Made by a program: the position numbers and the translations under genes. Below are positions 54,732-64,000 of a stretch of 64,000 bases of DNA, piece by piece; position 1 is the stretch's first letter; the number at the start of each line of letters is the position of its first letter. The notes beneath the pieces were generated by a model. That model was given only the letters and a program-made list of their open reading frames with translations, did not search any database and was not told where the DNA came from. The DNA lies in the NCBI RefSeq assembly GCF_030272615.1, contig NC_081414.1, positions 231,511,733 through 231,575,732 on the forward strand, in the 5' to 3' direction. This stretch comes from Cryptomeria japonica. Lineage: Eukaryota; Streptophyta; Pinopsida; Cupressales; Cupressaceae.

Positions 54732-56126
54732 GCTCATTTGAGAGTTTTTTATTTCATTCTTGTTTGCAAATTTCATGTGGACAGCTGAAGCAAGAGTTTT
54801 CTAGTTTGTGAAAGCCATATCTTTTTGAAGATGAAATCCCTCAAAGAGAACAGTGTTTGCACTTTGCAGGTGTGGAAGACCACCCAAGAGCACTCAATTT
54901 GATAATCTCATTCAAAGGTTATAATTGCACTTCATTGGATTCAAATTCAACAGTGTCTGATCAGAATTTCAAGAGATTGAAGGAGAGTAGATCAAAAGTT
55001 TTAAATTGCAGATTGGAGCCATTGGAGTCATCATTGTTGGCTGTACCATATCCAAATCAGGCTGTACCTTTCCTAAGGCCAACATGGGGGCTGAGAGTGC
55101 CATTTCAGATCATTTTCTGACTCTAAATCAGGCCACACCAGTTCTGATCAGCAGCCATCCATCAATCATCAGCAAAAATTATCTTCCAGTTGGATGTTTT
55201 GGAGTGTTGTGCTGCCTGGTAACCCTAGGCATTGAGTTGGGGTATGTTTAGAATTTAATTAAATGCAAATGATATTTCAGCTTGGTGAAATAATTTATCT
55301 CTTATTCAATCAATTTTCAACTTTCATTTCCATTATATGCAAAAATATTTAAAAAAATCAAAAATCGAAAAAGCACAAAAAATCAGATCAAACAAACTGT
55401 AAATGATATTCAAATCTATGTTCAAAATCTAAGGGTTCTAGATTTTGTCTCTCTTTTATTTTCTAAGAAGATATATTCAATACTTTACTTGTAGGTATAT
55501 TCAATATTTTATTGCTATTTATTAATTACAACTTTCTTGTATTGCAGATGGCTGTATATAACATTAATGGATTTCGATATTTTCAACAGCACTTCATATG
55601 GCATATATATATGTGTGGAAAACTTTGATCAAGGCATGCCTTGACTGGGCATGTCTTTTGACATGCCCGATCAAGACATGTCTTGATTGTATTAATTAAA
55701 TGCCGATTCATTACAAACTTGTTTACCGATACCAATCAGTGTTATTTCAAATGCTGATAATTATTGTTTTAACCCGGTAACAAATCGGTGCATTATTAAA
55801 GTGATAACTATGATAGTTATCATATGATAACATCGATCTGTGTTATCATACGATAACTATGATAGGCATAATTAATGCAATCACAGTATAAGAAATCAGG
55901 CTCGATGATAGGTTTGTAAATGCTGTTCAAGTGTCGATATATGCAATTTGATACTTGGAATCATGAAATACATATAAAGATGATTATAACAAGTTTATTC
56001 AGTCAAACTGGTTGATCAACATGAAGTCTACCATTTGTTTGTAATTTCATCGATAAGGTAGAAGATTGAATGAGAGATAAATGAAGTCTCTCATTCAATC
56101 ATTCATCTGACCGACTTAGTTTCAAC

Positions 56127-57569
56127 CAAAGAAACGGGACTCAGACTCGGCTCGGACTCGGCAAGGCCAACTCGGACTCGGACTCGGGACTCAGCGTCAG
56201 ACTCGGCTCCAGACTCGACTGGACTCGGGATAGTGAAAAACTCAAGAAATTTAGAGATTTTTAAATATTTAAAACTTGTTTCAGACACCCTTTATTGAAT
56301 ACACCTTAAAGACACAATAACATCATCAAACTCGGCTCATTTGATTACATACACAAGTATACATCAATCACATAAGCATAAACGCAAATTGTAGCTGAAG
56401 AAAATAACAAACATAGATATATAAATATTGTCAAATGTATACAATATTACAAAACTCATGGAATAAAAAATCCATGTCATCATATGATCATCATCAAATG
56501 TTTCATACAAATACCAAAGGTAAATACAACTACAAGTCTATGGCTCAGAGGAGCTTGCACCCTCCGGCCCCAGCCCCCTACGAAGGCGTCTAAGGTAGGT
56601 CCTAGATGATTCGACTGCCATAGCCGCTCCCCGTGACACCATGCCATGCTCACCAAAATCAGGAACATCCGTGTCACTATCTGCCTCTGAATCTCCTGTC
56701 TGTGCTTGTGCTCTCCGCTCCTCCTCTGCCATGGCTACAATCTCAACCTCTATATCTACCTGGTCGATCCAATCAATGTCAAACTTGGAGGTTAAATTTT
56801 CTCTACTTCTATCGACACAGTTTCCCCCATATTTTTCGACAGGGGTTTGGGGGCAGCGCCCCCAAGGTGGGGTCAAGGGGCAGTGCCCCTTGCGTGCTCC
56901 CTGTCGCGATACAGGGCGAGGTCGAGGGGCAGCGCCCCGCAAGGCCAAAAAAACTTATTACAAGTCTGAATTAGGGTTTCTTTGAGAGTCTTCCTTAGGG
57001 CCTGGTTTTGCTCTTGTTGCTAATTGGGTCTTGCTTGGTGAGTGAGTATCATTCTTGAAGGTCCAAGCTAGGTCAAGTTGGTGAGTGATAAAGTCTGGAA
57101 TGTCATCCTGATCTTCAAATGCCCTGAAATTTGGCTAAGTCTGGAATGTCCTGATCCTGAAATTTGACTAAGTCTGGAAAACTGAAGAATCCTCCAAAAA
57201 CTAGATTTTGCAATATAACTCCTGGAGGCCCAAAACCACTCTCAAACATCCTGACAGTATATATGGAATATTCCATAAAATAATCCTGACGGAGAGACCA
57301 AAATGTCAAATTTCGCCCTTCAAAAAAAACTTATTACTTTTTAAAATGTTTTTTTTTGGTCATTTTATTAACTCAGCCAGTAGCCAAGTCTGGGGCTCAG
57401 GACTCGCCGAGTCTGGCGATTTTGAGCCAAAATCGCCAACTCGGCGAGTCTGGCGAGTTTACTCTCCAGACTCGGCCGAGTCCGAGTCCGAGCCCCTGGG
57501 ACTCGTTTGGCCTGACTCGGACTCGGACTCGCCGAGTTTGGGCGATTTCGGGTGAGTCTCGTTTCTCTG
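56127..57569. mobile_element. hAT element nested in copia-3 LTR, TSD GTTTCAAC
   Basis: 1443 bp. The left end is CAAAGAAACGGGACTCA; the right end, read inverted, is CAGAGAAACGAGACTCA. The 8 bp GTTTCAAC occurs at 56119-56126 and 57570-57577, and it is LTR sequence. An 8 bp TSD with short inverted repeats starting CARAG is typical of hAT. Dense GACTCG or CGAGTC copies fill the first 100 and last 190 bp, as expected for subterminal transposase-binding repeats. The interior keeps only a C-terminal coding piece, so it is non-autonomous. Confidence 0.93.
56538..56948 (-). pseudogene. Probable C-terminal fragment of a hAT transposase
   Basis: An open frame of about 136 codons. The second half (IDQVDIEVEIVAMAEEERRA, then an acidic DSEADSDTDVPDFGE tail) ends in a stop at 56538. 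The position at one end inside a hAT element and the acidic tail suggest the last exon of its transposase. I do not see the dimerisation motif or catalytic residues. The first part is translated from a GC-rich palindromic module (56846-56940) that looks inserted. Assignment is by context. Confidence 0.45.
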
Positions 57570-57578
57570 GTTTCAACA

Positions 57579-57589
57579 CTCCCTCTTAG
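57579..57589 (-). other. copia-3 polypurine tract
   Basis: The minus strand reads CTAAGAGGGAG immediately before the LTR start TGTTGAAACC. Confidence 0.88.
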
Positions 57590-57646
57590 CTATGGAAGAT
57601 AAATGGAGAACTACTTAAACTTTGAAATAATCATCTAATTATATAG

Positions 57647-57897
57647 CATCACATTTCTCATGATGACCAATATGTCATATAGCACATGACAAGAGTAAAT
57701 ATCACATCATCTCGTGATAAAGAATGTTTCCTATCTCATGATAGGATGTATTACATGACCTCGTATTACAAATGATCATATCACATATGCTCGTGACATG
57801 ATGTATCACATAACACGTGACACAGGAATATATCACATCATCTCGTGATATAGATATCACATAACACGTGATATCAGTATTGCATAACACGCAATAC
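57647..57897 (-). repeat. copia-3 3' UTR stem-loop array
   Basis: At least nine hairpins within 251 bp (plus-strand reading). Examples: 57673-57691 TGTCAT/ATGACA; 57700-57719 TATCAC/GTGATA; 57730-57745 CCTATC/GATAGG; 57830-57851 ATATCAC/GTGATAT; 57853-57875 GATATCAC/GTGATATC; 57877-57897 GTATTGC/GCAATAC. Loops alternate between two recurring strings, ATAACAC and ATCATCTC. Stem differences are compensated on the other side (TCAC/GTGA against TTGC/GCAA). Confidence 0.93.
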
Positions 57898-57942
57898 CTT
57901 GGATGTAAAATACTTGAGAATATTGAATTCTCTTATATCCAG

Positions 57943-58120
57943 GTTATGGTATGTGCACTGACATTACGTCACATAATGTCTACCATAACATATCATGGCA
58001 CATCCATGAGTCAAGATGATATCAAGTCAGCATGATATCAACATTACAAGATCGTCACCTTATAATGTTCGATACAAGTGTTCATTATGAAAAAGATCGT
58101 CACCTCTTAGAAATGTACAC
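57943..58120 (-). repeat. copia-3 structured 3' UTR block, homologous to copia-1
   Basis: 57943-57989: GTTATGGTA with TACCATAAC around ACATTA/TAATGT. 58040-58069: AACATTACAAG with CTTATAATGTT around ATCGTCAC. 58078-58120: GTGTTCATT with AATGTACAC around AAGATCGTCACCTCTT. The same three structures in the same order are found in copia-1 at 7300-7112 (opposite strand). Confidence 0.88.
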
Positions 58121-58208
58121 AGAGGTTGGAGCTCATAAATTCATAACACGACAAAAGAAGTTTACACATTGAACATCTCATATATATTAGTACAGATTAC
58201 AAAGCAAA

Positions 58209-61200
58209 TTACAACTCAATCATACCAAGACCTTTCCTGAAGTGTTCAACTTTCACTCTGGATAGTGGTTTGGTAAGTATGTCTGTTGTCTGATCTCCTT
58301 TACTGATATACTGCAATTGAATCACATTCCTATCCACCATATCTCTCACATAGTGATAAGGAATCTCTATGTGTTTGGATCTATCATGAAATACTGGATT
58401 CACAGAGAGTTTTATACAACTCTAATTATCACAATGAATTATAGTAGGTTTCAGTGGCTCACCGAATAATCCCACAAGCAGTTTCCGGAGCCATACTGTT
58501 TCTCTTGCAGCCATGGAAGCTGCAATATATTCGGCCTCTGTAGAACTCTGAGCTACTGATGACTGTTTCCTGCTAATCCAAGATATCATGGATGAACCCA
58601 AACTGAAGCAGCATCCTGAGGTGCTTTTCCTGTCAGTCACACTTCCACCCAATCTGAATCAGTGAACCCATGAAGATCCAAATCAACTTTCTCATACTTG
58701 AGGCCATAATTAAGAGTACCTTGAAGGTATCTCATAATATGTTAAACAGCCATAAGATAGATCTCCTTAGGCTCACACATGAACTAGCTCAAGGCATTTA
58801 CTGCATAACAGATATCAGGTCTAGTATTGACTAGGTACATCAAGGATCCAATCATCTGCCTGTAGAGAGTAGGATCTTCAAACGGGGAATTTGTTGCTGC
58901 CTCCTTTAGCTTGTGAAGATTTGTTTCCATGGGAGAAATCATGGGTCTGCAGACCATCATGCCAAATCTCTTCAATATGTCTAAGGTGTACTTCCCTTGA
59001 TTAAGCACAATACTGTTAGAGTTTTTCCAAACTTCCAATCCAAGGAAGTAATGTAGAAGGCCTAAATTCTTCATATCAAACTCCTTTTCAAGGTCTTTCT
59101 TACATTGATCAATAAGGTGATCTTCTCCTGTAATCAAAAGATCATCAACATACAAGATCAATATCAACATATCACTTTTGATTCGTTTCAAATATAGATT
59201 TGGATTTGCATCATTCTTTGAGAATCCCAATCCCATGAGGTAGCTGTCAATTCTTTCATACTAGGCCCTGGGGGCTTGTTTCAGTCCATATAGGGACTTC
59301 TTTAATCTACACACATGTGATTCTGTATTGTGGATCTCAAACCCTTCTGGCTGCTCTAAGTAGACTTCCTCCTCAATTTTCTCATTCAGGAAAGCAGTCT
59401 TTACATCCATCTGATGGACTTTCCATCCTTTGGCTGCTGCAATGGCTAGTACTACTCTGTCTGAGGTGTATCTAGCAATTGGAGCGAATGTCTCATCATA
59501 GTCTATTCCCTCTTTCTGTGAGAACCCTCTAGCTACAAATCTGGCTTTATGTTTCTCTATGCTACCATCTGCAGCATGTTTGAATTTGAATAGCCACTTG
59601 GATGAAACAACAGATTTTCCTTTTGGTCTAGGAACAATTTCCCAAACATCATTGTTTAAGATGGATTGATATTCCTCTGACATGGCATCTTTCCATACTT
59701 GATGTTTAAGTGCTTCTGATACATTAGAAGGTTCTGATTTGGAGAGATCATTCATTAAGGCTACATAGCTAGTAAATCTTTGGGGCCTCTTACTTTCTCT
59801 AAAAGTCCCTGAAGGAGCTGCAAAATTCCTTGCATCTTCCACTGTTTTGTGAACCCATAGTGGTCTTTTCTTAGGGTTTTCCTGGGGTGGAATCCGAACT
59901 TCATTCTCATTCTCTTCTAAATACTCCCTCTGAACCTCAGGAACAGGATCCTCTTCTAGGTCTGAAGATGGAGCATAAGTTTCTGACTCAATAGAGTATC
60001 TAGCCCTTTTGAAGGCTATGTCTTCTTCAAATATTACATCTCTACTAAGTTCAATATTACTATGTCTAGGTACAAATACCCTATAGGCTTTAGAAGTTTC
60101 ACTATACCCAACAAAGATCCCATTTCTTCCAGAAGGTTCTAGTTTTGTTCTTTTCTCTTTGGGTGTATGAATATAAACAGGGCATCTGAATATCCTGAAG
60201 TGAGTGATATCCGGTTTTATTCCAGTGAAAACTTCTTCAGGGGTTTTGTCTTCATTGTGGGAGTGAGGACATCTATTTTGTATGTATACAGCAATGTTGG
60301 AGGCTTCTGCCCAAAGATGAGTTTCTAAATTTTGATCAAGGAGCATGGCTTTAGTTGCTTCTACAATAGTTCTATTCTTTCTCTCAGCAACCCCATTTTG
60401 TTAGGGCTTGTAAGGAACAGTGAACTCCCTCTTAATCCCAACTTCTTTACAGAATTCCCTAAATATGTCTGAGGTGTATTCCCTCCCATTATCAATTCTT
60501 AGGGTTTTTATTTTCTTTCTTGAAGAGTTTTCAGAGAGGGATTTGAATTCCTTAAATCTCTTGAGGATCTCTTCAGATTCTTTACGTTTAAGAAAGTAGA
60601 TCCACGTCTCCCTGGAGAAGTCATCAATAACTATTACATAATATAGAAACCCTCCTAATGAAGGTACGGACATGGGCCAACATAGGTCTGAGTGAACTAG
60701 TTCTAAGACATTGCTTGTTTTACTAGAACTATTTTGAAAGGAACTCTTAGTATTCTTGCCTAGGGCACACCCCTTACATGTACCTGAATGGTATTGTTTC
60801 AACTTAGGTAAACCAATGACTAACTTTTCCATTGAAGATAGAGCACGAAAGTTTAAATGTCCTAATCTTCTATGCCAAATTTCATTACAATCTGCAATCT
60901 CATGAAGTAGAGCTAGGTTGGGTTCAGTACATACCTCATACAAATAGCCTTTCCTATGCCCTATGGTTATAGCCTTTTTGATAGAAGAATTCTTTGGCCA
61001 TGCCAGCACTTTGCTATTCATGAAGGTTACTCTATACCCATCATCTTCAAGTGTAGATACAGAGACTAGGTTCCTCTTGATGCCTGGAACGAAAAGAACT
61101 CCAATGAGTTGGAGAGACATGCCTAACTTCAACTTAATGGTGCAAGTACCAACGCCTTTCACTGGATGTGCAGAGTCGTCACCAATAGTTACTTCTTCAT

Positions 61201-62151
61201 CAATCTCTTCTAACATGGAATCCAATAGTTCTCTATACCCTGTAATGTGTCTTGAAGACCCACTGTCTATGATCCATGTGTTAGATTTGTTGGATACTTG
61301 GTTAGAGAGAGCATAGTAGAATACATATTTCTCAGAATCATGCTCTTCCCTATTCTTTTTCACTTTTGCAAATGTAGCTTGTTGTTTAATTCTATTTGGA
61401 CATCTTGCTACATAGTGCCCATATTGATCACATCTAAAGCATTGAATATGGGAAACATCTTTCTTAGATGAACCTTTCTCACGGTGGTTCTTCCTCTTCT
61501 TGAAGTGTTTCTTCTTCCTTTTCTTGTGGGATTTCACATTTAGGACATGGAGATCTTCATCTATGTTCTTCTGTTTGATCCCTTTCTTGTTTATTCTTGA
61601 CTCTTCTTGAAGACAATTTGATCTTAGCCAGTCAAAGTCTGGATATTTATCCCTTGCACTAATGCCTTGAACGAATGTTTCCCATGTACTAGGCAAACCA
61701 TCCAGAGCAATAAGTGTTAGCTCTTTGCTTTGGATCTCATATCCAAGTGTTGCCAATTCATCCCTTAGTGTTGATATTCTCATAAAGTATGCATTGATTG
61801 ATTCTCCTTTATTCATACTTATATGATTAATTTCCCTCTTTAGAGCCAAGGTTCTACTTGCATTGTTTATTTCGAATGTGCTTTCGAGTGATTTGAACAT
61901 ATGGTAAGCAATCTCATGTTTTGTCAGGATTGGCATAATATGATTTCTACTCTATCAACTATGATATTCATAGCCTTTTCATTCCCTTCAATCCATGCCG
62001 ATTTGTCGGGGCCATTCTCTGGTTCTTTGGATTCATCTTTTATAAAAGACTTAACTTTATTTTCTCTTAGGATCATTTTTATTCTGAATTTCCATGCTGA
62101 GAAATTATCTCCCCCTTCAAGTCTATCCTCAAATCTGATAGTATTGGCCAT
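58209..62151 (-). pseudogene. copia-3 gag-pol, multiple stops and two frameshifts
   Basis: Starts at ATG 62151 (MANTIRFEDRLEGGDN) and ends at 58209. Breaks: a frameshift near 61950 in gag; stops TAA 60401, TAG 59261, TAG 58784, TAA 58742; a one-base loss near 58645 in RNase H; stop TAG 58422. Domain order: UBN2-type gag, CCHC knuckle CFRCDQYGHYVARC near 61440-61395, protease WIIDSGSSRH near 61280, integrase zinc segment HRRLGHLNFRA near 60880 and core to 60350, reverse transcriptase with FVARGFSQ near 59530 and YVDD near 59150, and RNase H from about 58650. The CCHC spacing is normal and the protease triad is DSG. Confidence 0.95.
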
Positions 62152-62235
62152 GGAGAAATCTGATGTTTATAACCTTTGATTCGAACTTCTCAAATTTGAA
62201 TGCCTCAAGTTCTTCCTACCGTGGCTCTGATACCA

Positions 62236-62981
62236 TGTAAATGATAATCAAATCTATGTTCAAAATCTAAGGGTTATAGATTTTGTCTCTCTTTTGTTTT
62301 CTAAGAAGACATATTCAATATTTTACTTGTAGGTATATTCAATATTTTATTGCTATTTATTAATTACAACTTTCTTGTATTGCAGATGGCTGTATATAAC
62401 ATTACTGGATTTCGATATTTTCAACAGCACTTCATATGGCATATATATATGTGGAAAACTTTGATCAAGGCATGCCTTGACCGGGCATGTCTCTTGACAT
62501 GCCTGATCAAGACATGTCTTGATTGTATTAATTAAATGCCGATTCATAACAAACTTGTTTACCGATACCAATCAGTGTTATTTCAAATGCTGATAATTAT
62601 TGTTTTAACCCGATAACAAATCGGTGCATTATTAATGCGATAACCATGATAGATAACATTGATCTGTGTTATCATACGATAACTATGATAGGCATAATTA
62701 ATGCGATCTGATAAACACGATCACAGCATAAAAATACGATCATAACACGATCGATGATAGGTTTGTAAATGCTATTCAAGTGTCGATATATGCAATTCGA
62801 TACTTGGAATCATGAAATACATATAAAGATGATTATAACAAGTTTATTCAATCAACCTGATTGATCAACATGAAGTCTACCGTTTGTTTGTAATTTCATC
62901 GATAAGGTAGATGATTGAATGAGAGATAAATGAAGTCTCTCATTCAATCATTTATCTGACAGACGCTATTTAGTTTCAACA
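62236..62981 (-). repeat. copia-3 5' LTR, 746 bp
   Basis: The plus strand reads TGTAAATGATAATC to TAGTTTCAACA. It contains the same palindromes as the 3' LTR (TCAAGGCATGCCTTGA near 62465, AAGACATGTCTT near 62510). Confidence 0.96.
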
Positions 62982-63026
62982 CAAACTTCAAAAAACAAAT
63001 ATCCAGATCAGGGTGGGATATTTCAA

Positions 63027-63038
63027 TGGTATCAAAGC
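63027..63038 (+). other. Primer binding site of the older LTR retrotransposon
   Basis: TGGTATCAAAGC, one base after the LTR end, similar to the initiator Met tRNA primer sites of the copia elements. Confidence 0.75.
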
Positions 63039-63140
63039 ACAAGTTTTTTCTGCTAGCCTGTTGGGTTGTGGTGCTTGTGGTCTTCAATTGAATGTTATAT
63101 TTTCTGTGATTATCAGTTTCAGTGGCTTGGTTTCAAAATC

Positions 63141-63760
63141 ATGTCTACAACTGAGAAATCTATATTTGAGTTAATGCAAGAACTCTCTAATCTAGTGAAG
63201 GATCCAGACCTAAACATGAGAAGTTCATAGCAAATCATTCAGATGGAGAAGGTGCATTGACACATGACTTTGTGACAATGCCACAAGATGTCACTTTGGT
63301 CATACATGCAGCTACAGTGGATAAAGTTGTGCATGAAGGAAATAACATAACAACCTTCTTGAATACACCTCTAAAGTTTTCCAATGAAGTTGTTGACACT
63401 ATACAAAAGTTAGTGTAGATGAGATCATTAATTCACCTTCAGATGATGGGCTTGTTGAAGGAAAAAATGATGGATTTATCAAAACAGCTAACAATGATGA
63501 TTTTTTTATCTCATTATAGTGATGGAATTGATTTTATTCTTGAGAGTAAAACTGATTTATCCTTGCATGCAGCTGATTTATCCTTGTATCCTAGATCAAA
63601 ATCCTTTTATAGGCACATTTAGAGACTATGACACACACCTTTACATTGAAGGGAAAATTTTGACTAAAAAAAGATGCTTAGTATTGGCACATGCCTATAC
63701 ATTAGTTTTTACATTATTGAAAATTTGCCTCCTTTGCATCAACATGCATTCGATCTTCTA
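63141..63760 (+). pseudogene. Unrecognised broken coding region after the older primer site
   Basis: An ATG at 63141 (MSTTEKSIFELMQELSNLVK) opens a short frame that stops near 63230. Other frames then stay open in pieces (for example MPQDVTLVIHAATVDKVV around 63280). The position after a primer site suggests gag, but I see no known gag domain or zinc knuckle before the window edge. Confidence 0.35.
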
Positions 63761-64000
63761 GGCACACCTACTACTGAAAAATCCTTTGCCTTTTACTATG
63801 GTGTGTACTGCATTCCTGAGACATACCTAAAATAAAAGAACTTGATCTAAGTGACCAATGCATGTCTTTTTACGCCATGCCTTTAAGCTCCAAGCACATG
63901 CATGAATGACATTTCAAACCCTATTCAATGGTCCTTCAGTGAAAAACAGTGTGAACCTTCTTCATTTGAGTGCATACCTGCACCTAGAGGATGCACTTGT

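Larger units (their letters stand above)
55398..57578 (-). repeat. copia-3 3' LTR, interrupted by hAT insertion
   Basis: Segments 55398-56126 and 57578 flank the insertion, which sits one base from the LTR end. The LTR carries consecutive palindromes: TCAAGGCATGCCTTGA near 55630, GGGCATGTC with GACATGCCC, then AAGACATGTCTT, and TGATAAC-based hairpins near 55800-55860. Confidence 0.93.
55398..62981 (-). mobile_element. copia-3: complete Ty1/copia retrotransposon, TSD CAAAC
   Basis: Minus orientation. 5' LTR 62981-62236 (746 bp); 3' LTR 57578-55398, interrupted by a hAT element (about 730 bp without it). TSD CAAAC lies at 55393-55397 and 62982-62986. The primer site TGGTATCAGAGCC reads from 62235 downward; the polypurine tract is at 57589-57579. 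It is inserted into the 5' LTR of an older element. Gag and pol are close to copia-1, as is part of the 3' UTR, so the two belong to one lineage although the LTRs differ. Confidence 0.96.
54127..64000 (+). mobile_element. Older LTR retrotransposon, 5' part only, split by copia-3
   Basis: The LTR starts TGCAATGTCCCC at 54127 and ends GGGATATTTCA at 63025. Removing copia-3 and one TSD leaves about 1310 bp. A TATAAAAG box at 54724-54731 fits an LTR promoter. One base after the LTR lies the primer site TGGTATCAAAGC (63027-63038). The body runs off the right edge. The 3' LTR and TSD cannot be checked. Confidence 0.7.

Noticed and set aside
54857-55251. Open frames of about 80 codons inside the older LTR
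   Set aside because: They lie in LTR sequence downstream of its TATA box, have no recognisable domain and are likely chance.
57647-57897. CRISPR-like array
   Set aside because: Repeats are hairpins of varying stem in a plant retrotransposon 3' UTR. There are no constant direct repeats with unique spacers and no cas genes.

Overview
The window looks like nuclear DNA of a seed plant with a large, transposon-packed genome and very long introns. A gymnosperm such as a conifer fits best, but this is inferred from architecture and not from a species match. The sequence is AT-rich. It holds one recognisable host gene, on the minus strand, and everything else identifiable is mobile DNA in layers.

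Host gene: five exons of a GDPDL (SHV3/SVL-type glycerophosphodiester phosphodiesterase-like) gene lie at 51342-51236, 50808-50307, 49337-49281, 47514-47224 and 18634-18492. All splice phases agree. The last two are separated by a 28.6 kb intron filled with a LINE remnant, a Ty3/gypsy element, a Ty1/copia element, a tiny solo LTR carrying a tRNA-like sequence, and older debris. First and last exons were not found.

Mobile elements with target-site duplications (TSDs) read directly: copia-1 (2587-8019, plus, TAATA), a 1.29 kb solo LTR (16709-18000, TATTA), a gypsy deletion derivative (22673-27940, minus, TCCAT), copia-2 (36486-42237, minus, ATAAT), a 135 bp solo LTR (45150-45284, AATTA), copia-3 (55398-62981, minus, CAAAC), and a hAT element (56127-57569, GTTTCAAC) inside the 3' LTR of copia-3. 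Copia-3 itself sits in the 5' LTR of a still older element (54127 to beyond 64000). A fourth copia is cut by the left edge (3-638 plus LTR). All copia and gypsy reading frames are broken by stops or frameshifts, so none looks autonomous.

Most interesting signal: all three complete copia elements carry, between the pol stop and the polypurine tract, an array of short stem-loops. Loops are repeated, stems differ, and several stem changes are compensatory within and between elements. Their LTRs are also rich in long palindromes. This suggests selection on RNA or DNA structure in the 3' region of these elements. The 135 bp solo LTR with intact A-box and B-box motifs is the second most unusual object.
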